Part shown: positions 23,594 through 35,221 of the stretch, piece by piece
How positions within the stretch are numbered: the first letter of the stretch is position 1
Layout: the number at the start of each line of letters is the position of its first letter
Source of the DNA: Archivesica marissinica
Lineage: Eukaryota > Mollusca > Bivalvia > Venerida > Vesicomyidae
DNA: 64,000 bases
NCBI GenBank assembly: GCA_014843695.1
Contig: CM026395.1
Span: 45,947,270-46,011,269, forward strand
Direction: 5' to 3'
The notes under the pieces: model-generated
Seen by the model: the letters and a program-made list of their open reading frames with translations, nothing else
Told to the model about the DNA's origin: nothing
The model's database searches: none
Translations under genes and position numbers: made by a program

Positions 23594-24597
23594 TTTACGT
23601 TGTACTAGCAATGTACGTGGTACTAGCAATGTACGTGGTACTAGCAATGTACGTGGTACTAGCAATGTACGTGGTACTAGCATTGTACGTGGTACTAGCA
23701 ATGTACGTGGTACTAGCAATGTACGTGGTACTAGCAATGTACTAGCAATGTACGTGGTACTAGCAATGTTCGTGGTACTAGCAATGTACGTGGTACTAGC
23801 AATGTTCGTGGTACTAGCAATGTACGTGGTACTAGCAATGTTCGTGGTACTAGCAATGTACGTGGTACTAGCAATGTTCGTGGTACTAGCAATGTACGTG
23901 GTATTAGCAATGTACGTGGTACTAGCAATGTACGTGGTACTAGCAATGTTCGTGGTACTAGCAATGTACGTGGTACTAGCAATGCACGTGGTACTAGCAA
24001 TGTACGTGGTACTAGCAATGTACGTGGTACTAGCAATGTACTAGCAATGTACGTGGTACTAGCAAGGTTCGTGGTACTAGCAATGTACGTGGTACTAGCA
24101 ATGTACGTGGTACTAGCAATGTACGTGGTACTAGCAATGTACTAGCAATGTACGTGGTACTAGCAATGTACTAGCAATGTACTAGCAATGTACGTGGTAC
24201 TAGCAATGTACGTGGTACTAGCAATGTACTAGCAATGTACGTGGTACTAGCAATATACTAGCAATGTACTAGCAATGCACGTGGTACTAGCAATGTACTA
24301 GCAATGTACGTGGTACTAGCAATGTTCGTGGTACTAGCAATGTACTAGCAATGTACTAGCAATGTACTAGCAATGTACGTGGTACTAGCAATGTACTAGC
24401 AATGTACTAGCAATGTACGTGGTACTAGCAATGTACGTGGTACTAGCAATGTACTAGCAATGTACGTGGTACTAGCAATGTACGTGGTACTAGCAATGTA
24501 CGTGGTACTAGCAATGTACTAGCAATGTACGTGGTACTAGCAATGTACGTGGTACTAGCAATGTACGTGGTACTAGCAATGTACGTGGTACTAGCAA
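23594..24597. repeat. 18-bp tandem repeat with 11-bp short units
   Basis: The main unit is GTACGTGGTACTAGCAAT; a shortened 11-bp unit, TACTAGCAATG, is mixed in, singly or up to three in a row, mostly after 24030. Open frames in it are not genes. Confidence 0.97.
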
Positions 24598-25072
24598 TGG
24601 CGTCGGGATGCGTTTCTATGTGGGACACACGTACATTTCTAAGTCTAATTACCATGCAGACTTGTATTTCAAGTTATGTCTCATAAAACATGTCTGCATG
24701 CGTACATAAGGAATTTACCGTGTCTAAATCAGCATTGTTTAGCTAGTTACGTCAGACCTGAAGTCATTATACTAGCAATGTGTGTATCTTTGTGACGCCA
24801 TTTAGGTAATATACAAAATAACACTGTTTGCGCTTTTTAGAGATTTTGGTTATATTAGAATCGAACAAATATTTGTATTAGCGTTATGCATAGTCGAATA
24901 AAACATGGTATGTCGTTATGAGCGCCGGCATAACCACTTCGGCCTATGGCTTACTCCAAACAATGTTTTATTGGCAAATTGAAAGACAAACTATTAGTTC
25001 TTAATTAAATAATACACGGTATCCTATAATTATTGCTCATTATTTGCAAGAGTCGGGAAAATAAACAACATC
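24598..25072. other. No gene recognised
   Basis: AT-rich spacer; one stray ACTAGCAATGTG at about 24771 resembles the preceding array unit. Confidence 0.4.
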
Positions 25073-25254
25073 ATGCATTTCTAATAATATATATATGATT
25101 GCATTTCTAATAATATATATATGATTGCATTTCTAATAATATATATATGATTGCATTTCTAATAATATATATATGATTGCATTTCTAATAATATATATAT
25201 GATTGTATTTCTAATAATATATATATGATTGTATTTCTAATAATATATATATGA
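25073..25254. repeat. 26-bp tandem repeat, 7 copies
   Basis: The unit contains GCATTTCTAATAATATATAT. The last two units have G-to-T-type change (GTATTTC). Two copies of GATATGTACATTAA follow up to 25300. Confidence 0.95.
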
Positions 25255-25367
25255 TATGTACATTAATATGTTTATATATGATATGTACATTAAAATGTTT
25301 AGTTTTTAGCTATATAATCAATATATGGTCATTTTAATCGGAATAGGGCATGTCGGTGAACGTTAAC

Positions 25368-25580
25368 GTAGCCTCCGTGACCGAGAGAGGTTACGGTCAT
25401 TGACTTAAAACTCACTTCATTCACTTACACCTAAATACTAGGTGTCGAATTATTTTGTGTGAGAAAGCTCTCCAGCTGGTTTGCGGAAGGTCGATGGTTC
25501 TACCCGGGTGTCCGTGCTTGAAATATTTCTCCGTGGTCTTCACCAGTATGAGATTAAGACTATTATTATCATTCTATTCA
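25368..25580 (+). repeat. tRNA-derived SINE, family 3
   Basis: The head is GCCTCCGTGACCGAGAGAGG then TTACGGTCATTGACTTAAAA. The body includes CAGCTGGTTTGCGGAAGG, TTCTACCCGGGTGTCCGTGC and CTCCGTGGTCTTCACC. This non-expanded copy makes it possible to place the 30-bp and 22-bp arrays elsewhere on the SINE. Confidence 0.8.
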
Positions 25581-26203
25581 TATACACATAGGACATTCCA
25601 TCGACAGGATATTGTGTACGCACATTGCATAAACCCTCAAAGCTAGAGGAGACTGCTTCATCCGTAACTTCTAGAGAAATGAGGTCAAAGCTTTTTGTAG
25701 GATATGAACACGCCGACAGTGATGCTATTGATCTAATACAGACTGGGTTACGTCAACAACGATTTTAGTATTTTCGTATACATTTAAAATGTCTTTGATT
25801 TCATCCGCTTACCGAAACACTTGGGCAATAATGATTTTATAATGAGTTCAATTACGTGATAACAACCTTCTAGGAAATGTGTGACAGTGATTTTGAACAG
25901 GAATAATATATCGTTAATGTGATTAACCACCTTTGTTTTAATATGCAAGCAAATGTGCTGGCTTCTTACTTGGACTGGTGATAAGTGTAATTCATTCGTC
26001 ATGTGACTCTCCAAATGAGAGAAAACAATCCCCGCTCTGCAGTCTGACTGTGCTTATGTGTATGCATTGTGCCATTAGTGCCCCGCAGAAAGCCTTTCGT
26101 GTTTGATGAATGCAGTTTTCTTTACAATATACCGGCACGAAGATGCTCCTAATATATGTATATGTATATTATATATGTTATTTGGTATGCTGGCATGGTA
26201 TAT
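25581..26203. other. No gene recognised
   Basis: Spacer between two SINEs. No domain recognised. Confidence 0.4.
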
Positions 26204-26525
26204 GAGACGGATCTGTAGTCCAGTGGTAACACGCTGGACTGGTAATCCAGGGATCGCAGGTTCGATCCCCCGTCTGACCCTAATACAATTTAAAAAATAA
26301 AAAAAAAAATACAATTTACATTCTTTCAGTTGGGACTTTAAACCGAGGTTTCGTATCGGTGCTTTACATCGTGCACCTAAGAGAACCAGAGGAGACTCTG
26401 GAATGGGTATCTGTCAGTATCATTGCACTATCCTCCAAACATCTAAAATGACTAATCTCTCCAGGAGGCGTCGCTCTTATGGGCAACCGGTAGCAACGAT
26501 AAATAAACGTAAAGCACACACACAA
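26204..26525 (+). repeat. tRNA-derived SINE, family 1, full length
   Basis: The best preserved family-1 copy here. The head has A-box region TAGTCCAGTGGTAACACG, a GGT anticodon-like loop between CTGGA and TCCAG, and B box GGTTCGATCCCCCGTCTG. An A-rich stretch follows the head. The body has AACCGAGG, GTGCACCTAAGAGAACC and AGGAGGCGTCGCTCTTATGG, and the tail AACGATAAATAAACG plus a CA tract. Confidence 0.92.
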
Positions 26526-26884
26526 ACCAATAACAATTGTATTTGTATCCGCGTCTCTTGCAGATCCATTGCGCATTATCGTACCGAACGCCCAGCTTTC
26601 CGTTTTATTTTATAAGAATTGGCGAAAGCTATGAATGTTAAGGGTTATATACCCTGCCTAGATCGAAACTATGACAATTTATTTACGGCGCCGTTATCCA
26701 ATCAAAATACTGGAAACCGCATTAAAGCGAAATAATAAATAAGAGTGATGATGTTAAATGGTCCTTATATGAGTTTCAATGTATTTATTGTTTTGTTTGA
26801 CTCCATGTGTATCTCCGTTTGATGAGGTAATGACAAGTTGACTTGACGCGACTTGTTAGGAACGTGAACTATTGTTTTGAAGCG
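26526..26884. other. No gene recognised
   Basis: AT-rich spacer. No coding frame or repeat recognised. Confidence 0.4.
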
Positions 26885-27035
26885 TCTATCCTGTGTCTGT
26901 TTGTGTACCTGATAACGCAATAAGTTGTTAATGGCTTCTTACGAAATATAGTGGATATATAGATAGTTGGTCTCGGGGGATATTATTCGGTTTTGGGAGA
27001 ATTTGTCAAGATCAATTGTCAGGGCGGTTAGCGAA
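26885..27035 (+). repeat. Dispersed repeat, copy 3 of the 20-kb family
   Basis: It shares the GATAAC..AA.AAGTTGT and GTGGATATATAGA.AGTTGG blocks, then TCGGTTTTGGGAGAA, with the repeats at 19985-20400. Confidence 0.6.
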
Positions 27036-28190
27036 GTAGCCACTACCATATCAATGACTCTATATCGTCAATCGTAAACCACATGTTTTCGAATTTGTTT
27101 GCAAACGACGTCATCGCTGTCAGTTGCAGGTACTTGGGCTATATGGTAGACGCTAAAATGACAAACACGAAAATGAGCAAAATAAGATTAAATGTTCACT
27201 TTTTATTTCGAAAACATTAGTCTCGTTCACGTGTAACCTACACATCCCTTACACACATATATTTAAATGCTTAACTTTACAATGTCGCGTGTCAATCATG
27301 TGACACTCCTGGACAACACATGTATTGTACATGCCGTTTGATTAGTTCCTGAATCCATATACGAGTGAAATTATAGTTTTATTTTAAAACATGTTACGTA
27401 GTCTGAGCTTCGTCAAGCCTATTAAATGCAAGAATGATCACTTTACATAGTTATATTATGTCATCTACTCTAAAAGAGACTGACTAGAAGTTATTCACAT
27501 TCAAACATTAGGTGACCGAATACCAGTACGCCCATGTTACCACTGCATACTGAAGCCATTGTTCTTGTGTGAAATACCAGCTCCGGGGTTTCATCTAGTT
27601 GAGTGCCATCCTCTGGATAGGTTTAACATAAGTCTCTGTGATGTTTATATGTTTTGGAACCAACAACTATTTCTCTTTCAAAAGGTCTCAGAAAAATCAA
27701 GAATCAGATTTATTTTCCGTACGTCAATAAATGTATTACAGAAATTGCTAGAAAGGTTAGAATCGTAAAATAGCAATGGGCCACATGCATGCCGATTGGT
27801 CGTTTCTCACGCGAGACCTTCACATCAGAGAGATAGAGCTGTCTGCGACATGAATATTAGAGGTATTTGAACACGTTTCCAAATTCTACATTTGGACGTC
27901 AGACACGTTTTCATTTCGAGAATGCCTGAACATTGTAATTTGATACCGGAACATGTGACATCGCATTGATTTGTTTGTCTGTGTAAATAGATAGCAGAAC
28001 TAAATGTTTTCATGGTGCAAGAAAGAAATATGTTGTCTGTTCCGCTCGCTGTTAACAATATATACAAACGCTTTACTTTCATGAATACTGTTTGTCGGGT
28101 GTTTGGTAAATACACGGCCGCTGAATTGAGTTATCGCTGTTCGTCATGTTACTGTCTAGCTGTTTCGTCACAATCAGTTTAGGCAATATG
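27036..28190. other. No gene recognised
   Basis: AT-rich spacer with short open frames only. Confidence 0.4.
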
Positions 28191-28199
28191 GCGACTATT

Positions 28200-29036
28200 C
28201 AGCCATTGGTGGAGGAAGCCGAGGGTGCCACACACGCACTGGAAACCTGGTAGAGAACCACACACGAACTGGACACCGGGTAGAGAACCACACACACACT
28301 GGACACCGGGTAGAGAACCACACATGGACTGGACACCGGGTAGAGAACCACACACACACTGGACACCGGGTAGAGAACCACACACGCACTGGACACGAGG
28401 TAGAGAACCACACATGGACTGGACACCAGGTAGAGAACCACACACGCACTGGACACCGGGTAGAGAACCACACACGGACTGGACACCGGGTAGAGAACCA
28501 CACACGGCTGGACACCGGGTAGAGAACCACACACACACTGGACATCGGGTAGAGAACCACACACGCACTGGACACCAGGTAGAGAACCACACATGGACTG
28601 GACACCATGTAGAGAACCACACACGCACTGGACACCGGGTAGAGAACCACACACGGACTGGACACCGGGTAGAGAACCACACACGGACTGGACACCGGGT
28701 AGAGAACCACACACGCACTGGACACCAGGTAGAGAACCACACACGGACTGGACACCGGGTAGAGAACCACACACGGACTGGACACCGTGTAGAGAACCAC
28801 ACACACACTGGACACCGGGTAGAGAACCACACACGGACTGGACACCGGGTAGAGAACCACACACGGACTGGACACCGGGTAGAGAACCACACACTGGACA
28901 CCGGGTAGAGAACCATACACGGACTGGACAGCGGGTAGAGAACCACACACACACTGGAAACCGGGTAGAGAACCACACACGGACTGGAAACCGGGTAGAG
29001 AACCACACACCTTCCGCAAGCCAGTTGAAGCCATAT
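28200..29036 (-). repeat. Family-3 SINE remnant holding a 30-bp array
   Basis: About 26 units containing ACCGGGTAGAGAACCACACA. The right flank, CTTCCGCAAGCCAGTTGAAG, is the reverse complement of the family-3 body just before the TCTACCCGG site (compare 25475-25512). The left flank GGAGGAAGCCGAGGGTGCCA fits the sequence after that site. The array is therefore an expansion of an internal part of a minus-strand family-3 SINE. Its Leu-like head is missing or diverged. Long minus- and plus-strand open frames are repeat translations. Confidence 0.85.
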
Positions 29037-29059
29037 TCCCAATATGTTATTTTATTATA

Positions 29060-29150
29060 CATTTGCCCTCTATTAAGCAGTCACCTGTGCTAAGCAGCCA
29101 CTTTCTGTGAGTCCATTGACTGGCTGCTTAATATAGGTTTGACTGTATGT
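29060..29150. repeat. Short inverted-type dispersed repeat
   Basis: TTAAGCAGTCA and CTAAGCAGCCA are followed by TGGCTGCTTAATATAGGTTT, so the segment folds on itself. The pattern suggests a repeat fragment; the class is unknown. Confidence 0.5.
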
Positions 29151-29960
29151 ATGTTCAAAGTTGTTTGCCATATGTTAGGCATTGTTCACGTTGTGCTTCA
29201 TGATTATTCCTGAAAGTCGGCGACTATATTCGATACCCGGTAGGAAATGCCATATTACGGTAGGAGCATCTTTACAAGTGGAACATGTTAAAGGATGTTT
29301 GGAATATGTAAACGAACCATTTATATTGCAATTGGATATAAATAATTACGTTTAAAGCGAATGCCATTGGCTGCTTAGAATACATGTATGCTGTACATGA
29401 ACAAAAGAAAATGACCCCTACGACAGAGCATTGACAACTGGTATTAATGAATTGATCAGAAATGCTATTTATATTTCTACATACATGTAAGGCTAATTTT
29501 GTATGCATGTTTCTTGATAGATTTTTTATATTTACTATTATTTATAATTATGTGTTTCTTTAGGTAACAATATATCCCTATATGTGAATATTCATATAAC
29601 TGATAATAAATCATATGTATATGCGGCCAGGCTAGCTCAGGCTGCCTTGCTGATATACTGACACTAAAAGGAAACCGTGCACTTGCCGTAGAGGTAAAAT
29701 TGATATCCTTTTAGAAAAAAATATAGGCACATTTGATATCAAAATGTGCGAAATATTGGATAAATTAGTGCAACGCATGGAGGATTATTTTCTTCACTCA
29801 TGATAGTAATATCAATAATTCTACAATTTGTAATGAAAAAGTAACGCTCAATATAAAAGTGAACAGTCGTTTATGGTGGCAGTATATTTGTGTAATCGAC
29901 AGTAGCTTACAGAGTTAGTCTCACGTACATCTAGGCTTATACGGCGGCTTAAATACTTTA
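29151..29960. other. No gene recognised
   Basis: AT-rich spacer. No domain or repeat recognised. Confidence 0.4.
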
Positions 29961-30105
29961 AGCTTTCTTTATTTTACAACAATTGCGAAGCAAGTTTTAA
30001 CAACTTACATTAATGTCTCTAGTTGGCGCAGATGAAATCGTAAATGTGGTCATTCGCGTGGGAGGAAACCGGATTACCAGGAGAAAACCCACCTGTCCGA
30101 TCTTT
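29961..30105 (-). repeat. Family-4 SINE, 3' fragment
   Basis: On the plus strand it shows TTTATTTTACAACAATTGCG, CTAGTTGGCGCAGATG, GTGGGAGGAAACCGG and CCCACCTGTCC, which is the reverse complement of the family-4 body and 3' end at 36985-37120. The tRNA-like head is missing. Confidence 0.75.
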
Positions 30106-30345
30106 TTTTTAACCAAAATGATGTAGTCAGCCACCTTTCCCATACCATAAATACACCTTTCATATGATTTAAACCCCACATTTAACGTGCATATCTTCTC
30201 ATATTACCCATGTATGTTATTTTGAAATTATTATTGCTCACATCTTATTACACAATATTATGTTTGTAATCTGTGTTTCTAAGTAAACATACTGTTCTAT
30301 TCTGTTCTGAAATGTCACTCTAACATAAAACTATATCACAATCAT

Positions 30346-30572
30346 TTAATTCATGGAAATCTATATTAGCTCGATTGCGAAACAAGTTCTTGCAACTTAT
30401 ATTAATCACTCTCGAGACCTCATTGCTGATGGAATCCATCGTCACGAGGGAGAAAGAAAAGGCAATGTGGAATTTAAATGCCTTGCCTAAGGGCACAATC
30501 GTAACGGCTCCAGCGGGGCTCTGAGTATATCGCACCTGAAGCGGATACGCTACCAACACGCCATCACGTCCT
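30346..30572 (-). repeat. tRNA-derived SINE, family 2, that seeds the 74-bp satellite
   Basis: On the minus strand the head reads GTGATGGCGTGTTGGTAGCG (A box), then a B-box region with GAGCCCCGCTGGAGCC, then the family-2 body and 3' end. The 10-bp word TCACAATCAT occurs directly left of the SINE (30336-30345) and directly right of its head (30573-30582), as expected for a target-site duplication. Confidence 0.85.
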
Positions 30573-32396
30573 TCACAATCATGTATCACAGTGCAGATGT
30601 ATTAAACGAGAAGTAGCTGCACGCTACCAACACGTCATCACGTCTTTCACAATCATGTATCACAGTGCAGATGTATTAAACGAGAGGTAGCTGCACGCTA
30701 CCAACACGTCATCACGTCCTACACAATCATGTATCACAGTGCAGATGTATTACACGAGAAGTAGCTGCACGCTACCAACACGTCATCACGTCTTTCACAA
30801 TCATGTATCACAGTGCAGATGTATTACACGAGAGGTAGCTGCACGCTACCAACACGTCATCACGTCTTTCACAATCATGTATCACATTGCAGATGTATTA
30901 CACGAGAGGTAGCTGCACGCTACCAACACGTCATCACGTCCTTCACAATCATGTATCACAGTGCAGATGTATTACACGAGAGGTAGCTGCACGCTACCAA
31001 CACGTCATCATGTCCTTCACAATCATGTATCACAGTGCAGATGTATTACACGAGAAGTAGCTGCACGCTACCAACACGTCATCATGTCTTTCACAATCAT
31101 GTATCACAGTGCAGATGTATTACACGAGAAGTAGCTGCACGCTACCAACACGTCATCACGTCCTTCACAATCATGTATCACAGTGCAGATGTATTACACG
31201 AGAGGTAGCTGCACGCTACCAACACGTCATCACGTCTTTCACAATCATGTATCACAGTGCAGATGTATTACACGAGAGGTAGCTGCACGCTACCAACACG
31301 TCATCACGTCCTTCACAATCATGTATCACAGTGCAGATGTATTACACGAGAAGTAGCTGCACGCTACCAACACGTCATCACGTCTTTCACAATCATATAT
31401 CACAGTGCAGATGTATTACACGAGAAGTAGCTGCACGCTACCAACACGTCATCACGTCTTTCACAATCATGTATCACAGTGCAGATGTATTACACGAGAA
31501 GTAGCTGCACGCTACCAACACGTCATCACGTCTTTCACAATCATGTATCACAGTGCAGATGTATTACACGAGAAGTAGCTGCACGCTACCAACACGTCAT
31601 CACGTCTTTCACAATCATGTATCACAGTGCAGATGTATTACACGAGAGGTAGCTGCACGCTACCAACACGTCATCATGTCCTTCACAATCATGTATCACA
31701 GTGCAGATGTATTACACGAGAAGTAGCTGCACGCTACCAACACGTCATCACGTCCTTCACAATCATGTATCACAGTGCAGATGTATTACACGAGAGGTAG
31801 CTGTACGCTACCAACACGTCATCACGTCCTTCACAATCATGTATCACAGTGCAGATGTATTACACGAGAGGTAGCTGCACGCTACCAACACGTCATCACG
31901 TCCTTCACAATCATGTATCACAGTGCAGATGTATTACACGAGAGGTAGCTGCACGCTACCAACACGTCATCATGTCCTTCACAATCATGTATCACAGTGC
32001 AGATGTATTACACGAGAGGTAGCTGCACGCTACCAACACGTCATCATGTCCTTCACAATCATGTATCACAGTGCAGATGTACTACACGAGAAGTAGCTGC
32101 ACGCTACCAACACGTCATCACGTCCTTCACAATCATGTATCACAGTGCAGATGTATTACACGAGAGGTAGCTGCACGCTACCAACACGTCATCATGTCAT
32201 TCACAATCATGTATCACAGTGCAGATGTATTACACGAGAGGTAGCTGCACGCTACCAACACGTCATCACGTCCTTCACAATCATGTATCACAGTGCAGAT
32301 GTATTACACGAGAAGTAGCTGCACGCTACCAACACGTCATCACGTCCTTCACAATCATGTATCACAGTGCAGATGTATTACACGAGATGTAGCCGC
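30547..32396 (-). repeat. 74-bp satellite made of SINE head plus target flank, about 25 copies
   Basis: Units begin ACGCTACCAACACGTCATCA on the plus strand, which is the reverse complement of the family-2 A-box head. They continue with CACAATCAT, the SINE's target duplication, and then CACAGTGCAGATGTATTAC, which is not SINE sequence and is presumably the original flanking DNA. Units differ at a few positions (CGTCC/CGTCT, GAGAGG/GAGAAG). No long open frames arise because 74 is not a multiple of three and stops are present. Confidence 0.95.
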
Positions 32397-32469
32397 ACTA
32401 TCGCTGCTACTCGGATGTTAGAAACTGAAGGAATGATAAAACACAACAGGTGCCCCAGTATTGTAATCA

Positions 32470-32525
32470 CACGTGGCACCCTTGTAGAACCACCGGCCTT
32501 CGGCAAGCCTGGCTAACTTCCTCAG
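32470..32525 (-). repeat. Family-3 SINE fragment
   Basis: GGCACCCTTGTAGAACCACC and GGCAAGCCTGGCTAAC resemble the reverse complement of the family-3 body around the TCTACCC site. Short and diverged. Confidence 0.5.
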
Positions 32526-32675
32526 TTAAACATAAGACAGTTAGAAGAAATTGTTACAATTATTATAACGAAAGGGGCAAGTGACTGTGCTGTACATTGT
32601 GCCTGTGCATTGTCGCTTTGAATCTGTTTGGCTTGTAAATAGCGGTAGTTTCTAGAAAGTTAAAACTAAGTTCAT

Positions 32676-32831
32676 GTTGGACTGGTAATCCAGGGATCGC
32701 AGGTTCGAGTCCCCGTCGGACCCTAATAAAATTAACAGTCTTGGCATGAGTCTCTCTCTGTATTATTGCACTATCCGCCAAAAATCTAAAATGACTAATC
32801 TCTTTAGGGGGCGTCGCTCATATGCGCAACA
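32676..32831 (+). repeat. tRNA-derived SINE, family 1, internally deleted
   Basis: It starts inside the head (TTGGACTGGTAATCCAGG, B box GGTTCGAGTCCCCGTC) and jumps from the AACAGTCTT block to GAGTCTCTCTCTGTATTATT, missing the middle of the body. Confidence 0.85.
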
Positions 32832-33649
32832 TTTGAACCACGATGCTGATACTCTAATCAGCACGTTCTTTTCTGATGACGTAGCGTATAATATCATTCT
32901 CACATTGCAGCACGTAAAGTAATTATTTTATTATTTCGAATAATCTCATCTTGAAAACAAAATTTTCATTTATTTTATATTCCCCTGCAGCTAATCTCAT
33001 TTAAATCGGATATTTTCGGATATTTCCTTATGCATCGATAGCCTATGCACAAACAGCTATAAGCCTCACGTTAGTGAAGTGCTGCACAATATCGGAGTTT
33101 AGTGAGATTGCCTATTAATCCGGAATGTTCTTAGACATTGAGTTTTAAAATTGCAATTCAGTTTGCTTAGTCCAGAGACCGTGATGTAAAATGACGTCAA
33201 TTCTGTTCACATTACTATCTATTTAGAGGAAAATCAATATTACTGTTATCGCTTTTTATTTGAATTTGTTCACGTCACAATATCGTATAATTGTATTGGT
33301 GACATATAAGCCCATTGGGCTGGGTGTTGGGTGTTAATTGGTGATGTTAATATGCACATGTCACTATACGAAATCAATTACGTACTTACTTACTGACTTA
33401 CGTATCTGTGGAGGAAATAAAAATAACTCAATTTTTAAAATTGCAATTTAGTTCATTTGTCTAGAGACACTAGTGCAAAATGAGATCGCGTCAATTCAGT
33501 TGACGCATTATGATATATCGAGGAAGGAATACAAATGGCATTAGGATGAAGTAAATTTGAAATCATAGAGCATGTTTTCATTAGACTGTGCACTTCCTGC
33601 TATAACGTTAAACATGTGCATAACATCCGGGCGTCAACACTTTAAAATG
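32832..33649. other. Unique-looking AT-rich DNA with a diverged direct repeat
   Basis: Segments at about 33135-33215 and 33425-33508 share TTTTAAAATTGCAATT, AGAGAC and GTCAATTC in the same order, so they are diverged direct copies. No coding frame. Confidence 0.5.
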
Positions 33650-34115
33650 CAGATAATTAAGGAATGAATCAATAGTTTACATGAACTACATTGAGCGTGT
33701 TTAAAGTGTGTGGAGGCCGACGGCATTCACGCTAACATTAGACATTAAACGCCCAATGTAGTTCATACCTCAATGGAAACTATTAAATCGCAATGCATTA
33801 CTTATATTTGCATTAACTATTCTTTTCACTGAGACAAAGAAAAACAACCATACTTTCCAATGAAAAGGTGTTTAGTCCAAATTTGCGACTTATCGTGTCG
33901 TGAGGATCTGATACTTAGATCATCCTTGGAACAGCGTAAACTGTAAGACACGCTTTTTCTCGCGACGAACGCTGCCTAATAATGCGAATGCGCATGCCCG
34001 TAACTTCGAGTGCAAATGTCAGTTGCATATCATTAGTTGGGAACCCTCATACAAAAGTGTATACAATCAGGGTACATACGTTCATCGAAGGAAATTCAAT
34101 AGCGATGTAGAGGAC
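33650..34115 (-). repeat. Dispersed repeat R1, right part, inverted copy
   Basis: Reverse complement of 1290-1740 with scattered differences and indels. It retains the foldback end (CAATAGTTTACATGAACTAC and AATGTAGTTCATACCTCAAT) and the GCGAATGCGCATGCCCG core. A family-1 SINE lies beside it from 34170. Confidence 0.75.
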
Positions 34116-34169
34116 ATTTCTGTTTATTAGTGATATATTGGAATCTATTTCATCGAATGATCGTCGAAT

Positions 34170-34390
34170 GTGTGTTTTGCGCTTATTTATCGTCGCTACC
34201 GGTTGCCCATATGAACGCCGCCTCCTGAAGAGTATTTCTAGATGTTTGAGGACAGTGCAGTGATACAGACAGAGACCCATTTTCAGAGTCTCCTCTGGTT
34301 CTTTTACATGCACGGTGTAAAGCACCGACACGAGACATCGGTTTAACGTCCTATCTGAAAGACTATTAATTTTAGTAGGGTCAGACGGGG
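34170..34390 (-). repeat. Family-1 SINE, head truncated
   Basis: On the plus strand it shows TTATTTATCGTCGCTACCGG, TGCACGGTGTAAAGCACCGA and GGGTCAGACGGGG, the reverse complement of the family-1 tail and body. It ends at the last bases of the tRNA-like head. Confidence 0.85.
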
Positions 34391-35221
34391 TTTTAGAAGC
34401 TTGTAATGGAAACAGTTGTTATGACGTCACACATGTGACATACATGGCGGTGAATTCTCGTCTCACTAATTTAGTAACTTTAACCTGCTGTACAATATTC
34501 GTTTTTTATGATTAATGTCACTGCCTGTGTTTACATGTATACTGTTTTATGCAATACACTTATTGTACTGTAATGTATTTAAACGTATGATGAAAACATT
34601 TCCGAAAATATAATGTATAAACATGCTTAAAGGCCTGCAGTTTGACCCCGTCCAATTGTAAAGATTTATACTTTACTACCTGTTCCATGTGATTAGTGGC
34701 TTGTATCAACAATGTAGCAGTACATTCAGTATAATTTGGCGTATGTATGTATTTTCTAACGGTTAATATGCACGATCACTCTGTGAGCTGAGAATTAGTC
34801 AAAATGAGGCCCTGACAATTTAAGTAAACGTATATTATTGATTGTAAAGAAAATTGATAGTTATGAGTATTCAAACTACATAATCCAGATCAGCCCAGGG
34901 ACATAGATTACATGTTATGTAGGTGCCTCATCAGCCGTAGCGTAATCACTGAGACTGATAGTTTGTATGCATGTATATAATATATGTGTATTTATATGAA
35001 TAAACTATATGTGTTCGTTATATGGTAACCTTCATACTTCATTTAATTATATATCTACAGTATTATTCGCAAGTTTTCTGTTATATTTTAAATATTTCTC
35101 TGTGTCAGTGTGTGTTTGCCGATATTGATGCTACAGTGAATGCTATGAGTACATGTATACTATTATAATTATAATCTCTTGAACATACGAGTATTACACA
35201 TATTCTGCCGATTTCTACAAG

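Noticed and set aside
28179..29093. Open frames of 166-287 codons on both strands
   Set aside because: They lie in the 30-bp array inside a SINE and are open in several frames at once.
30547..32396. CRISPR-like array
   Set aside because: Units are contiguous 74-bp tandem repeats without variable spacers, in an animal genome.
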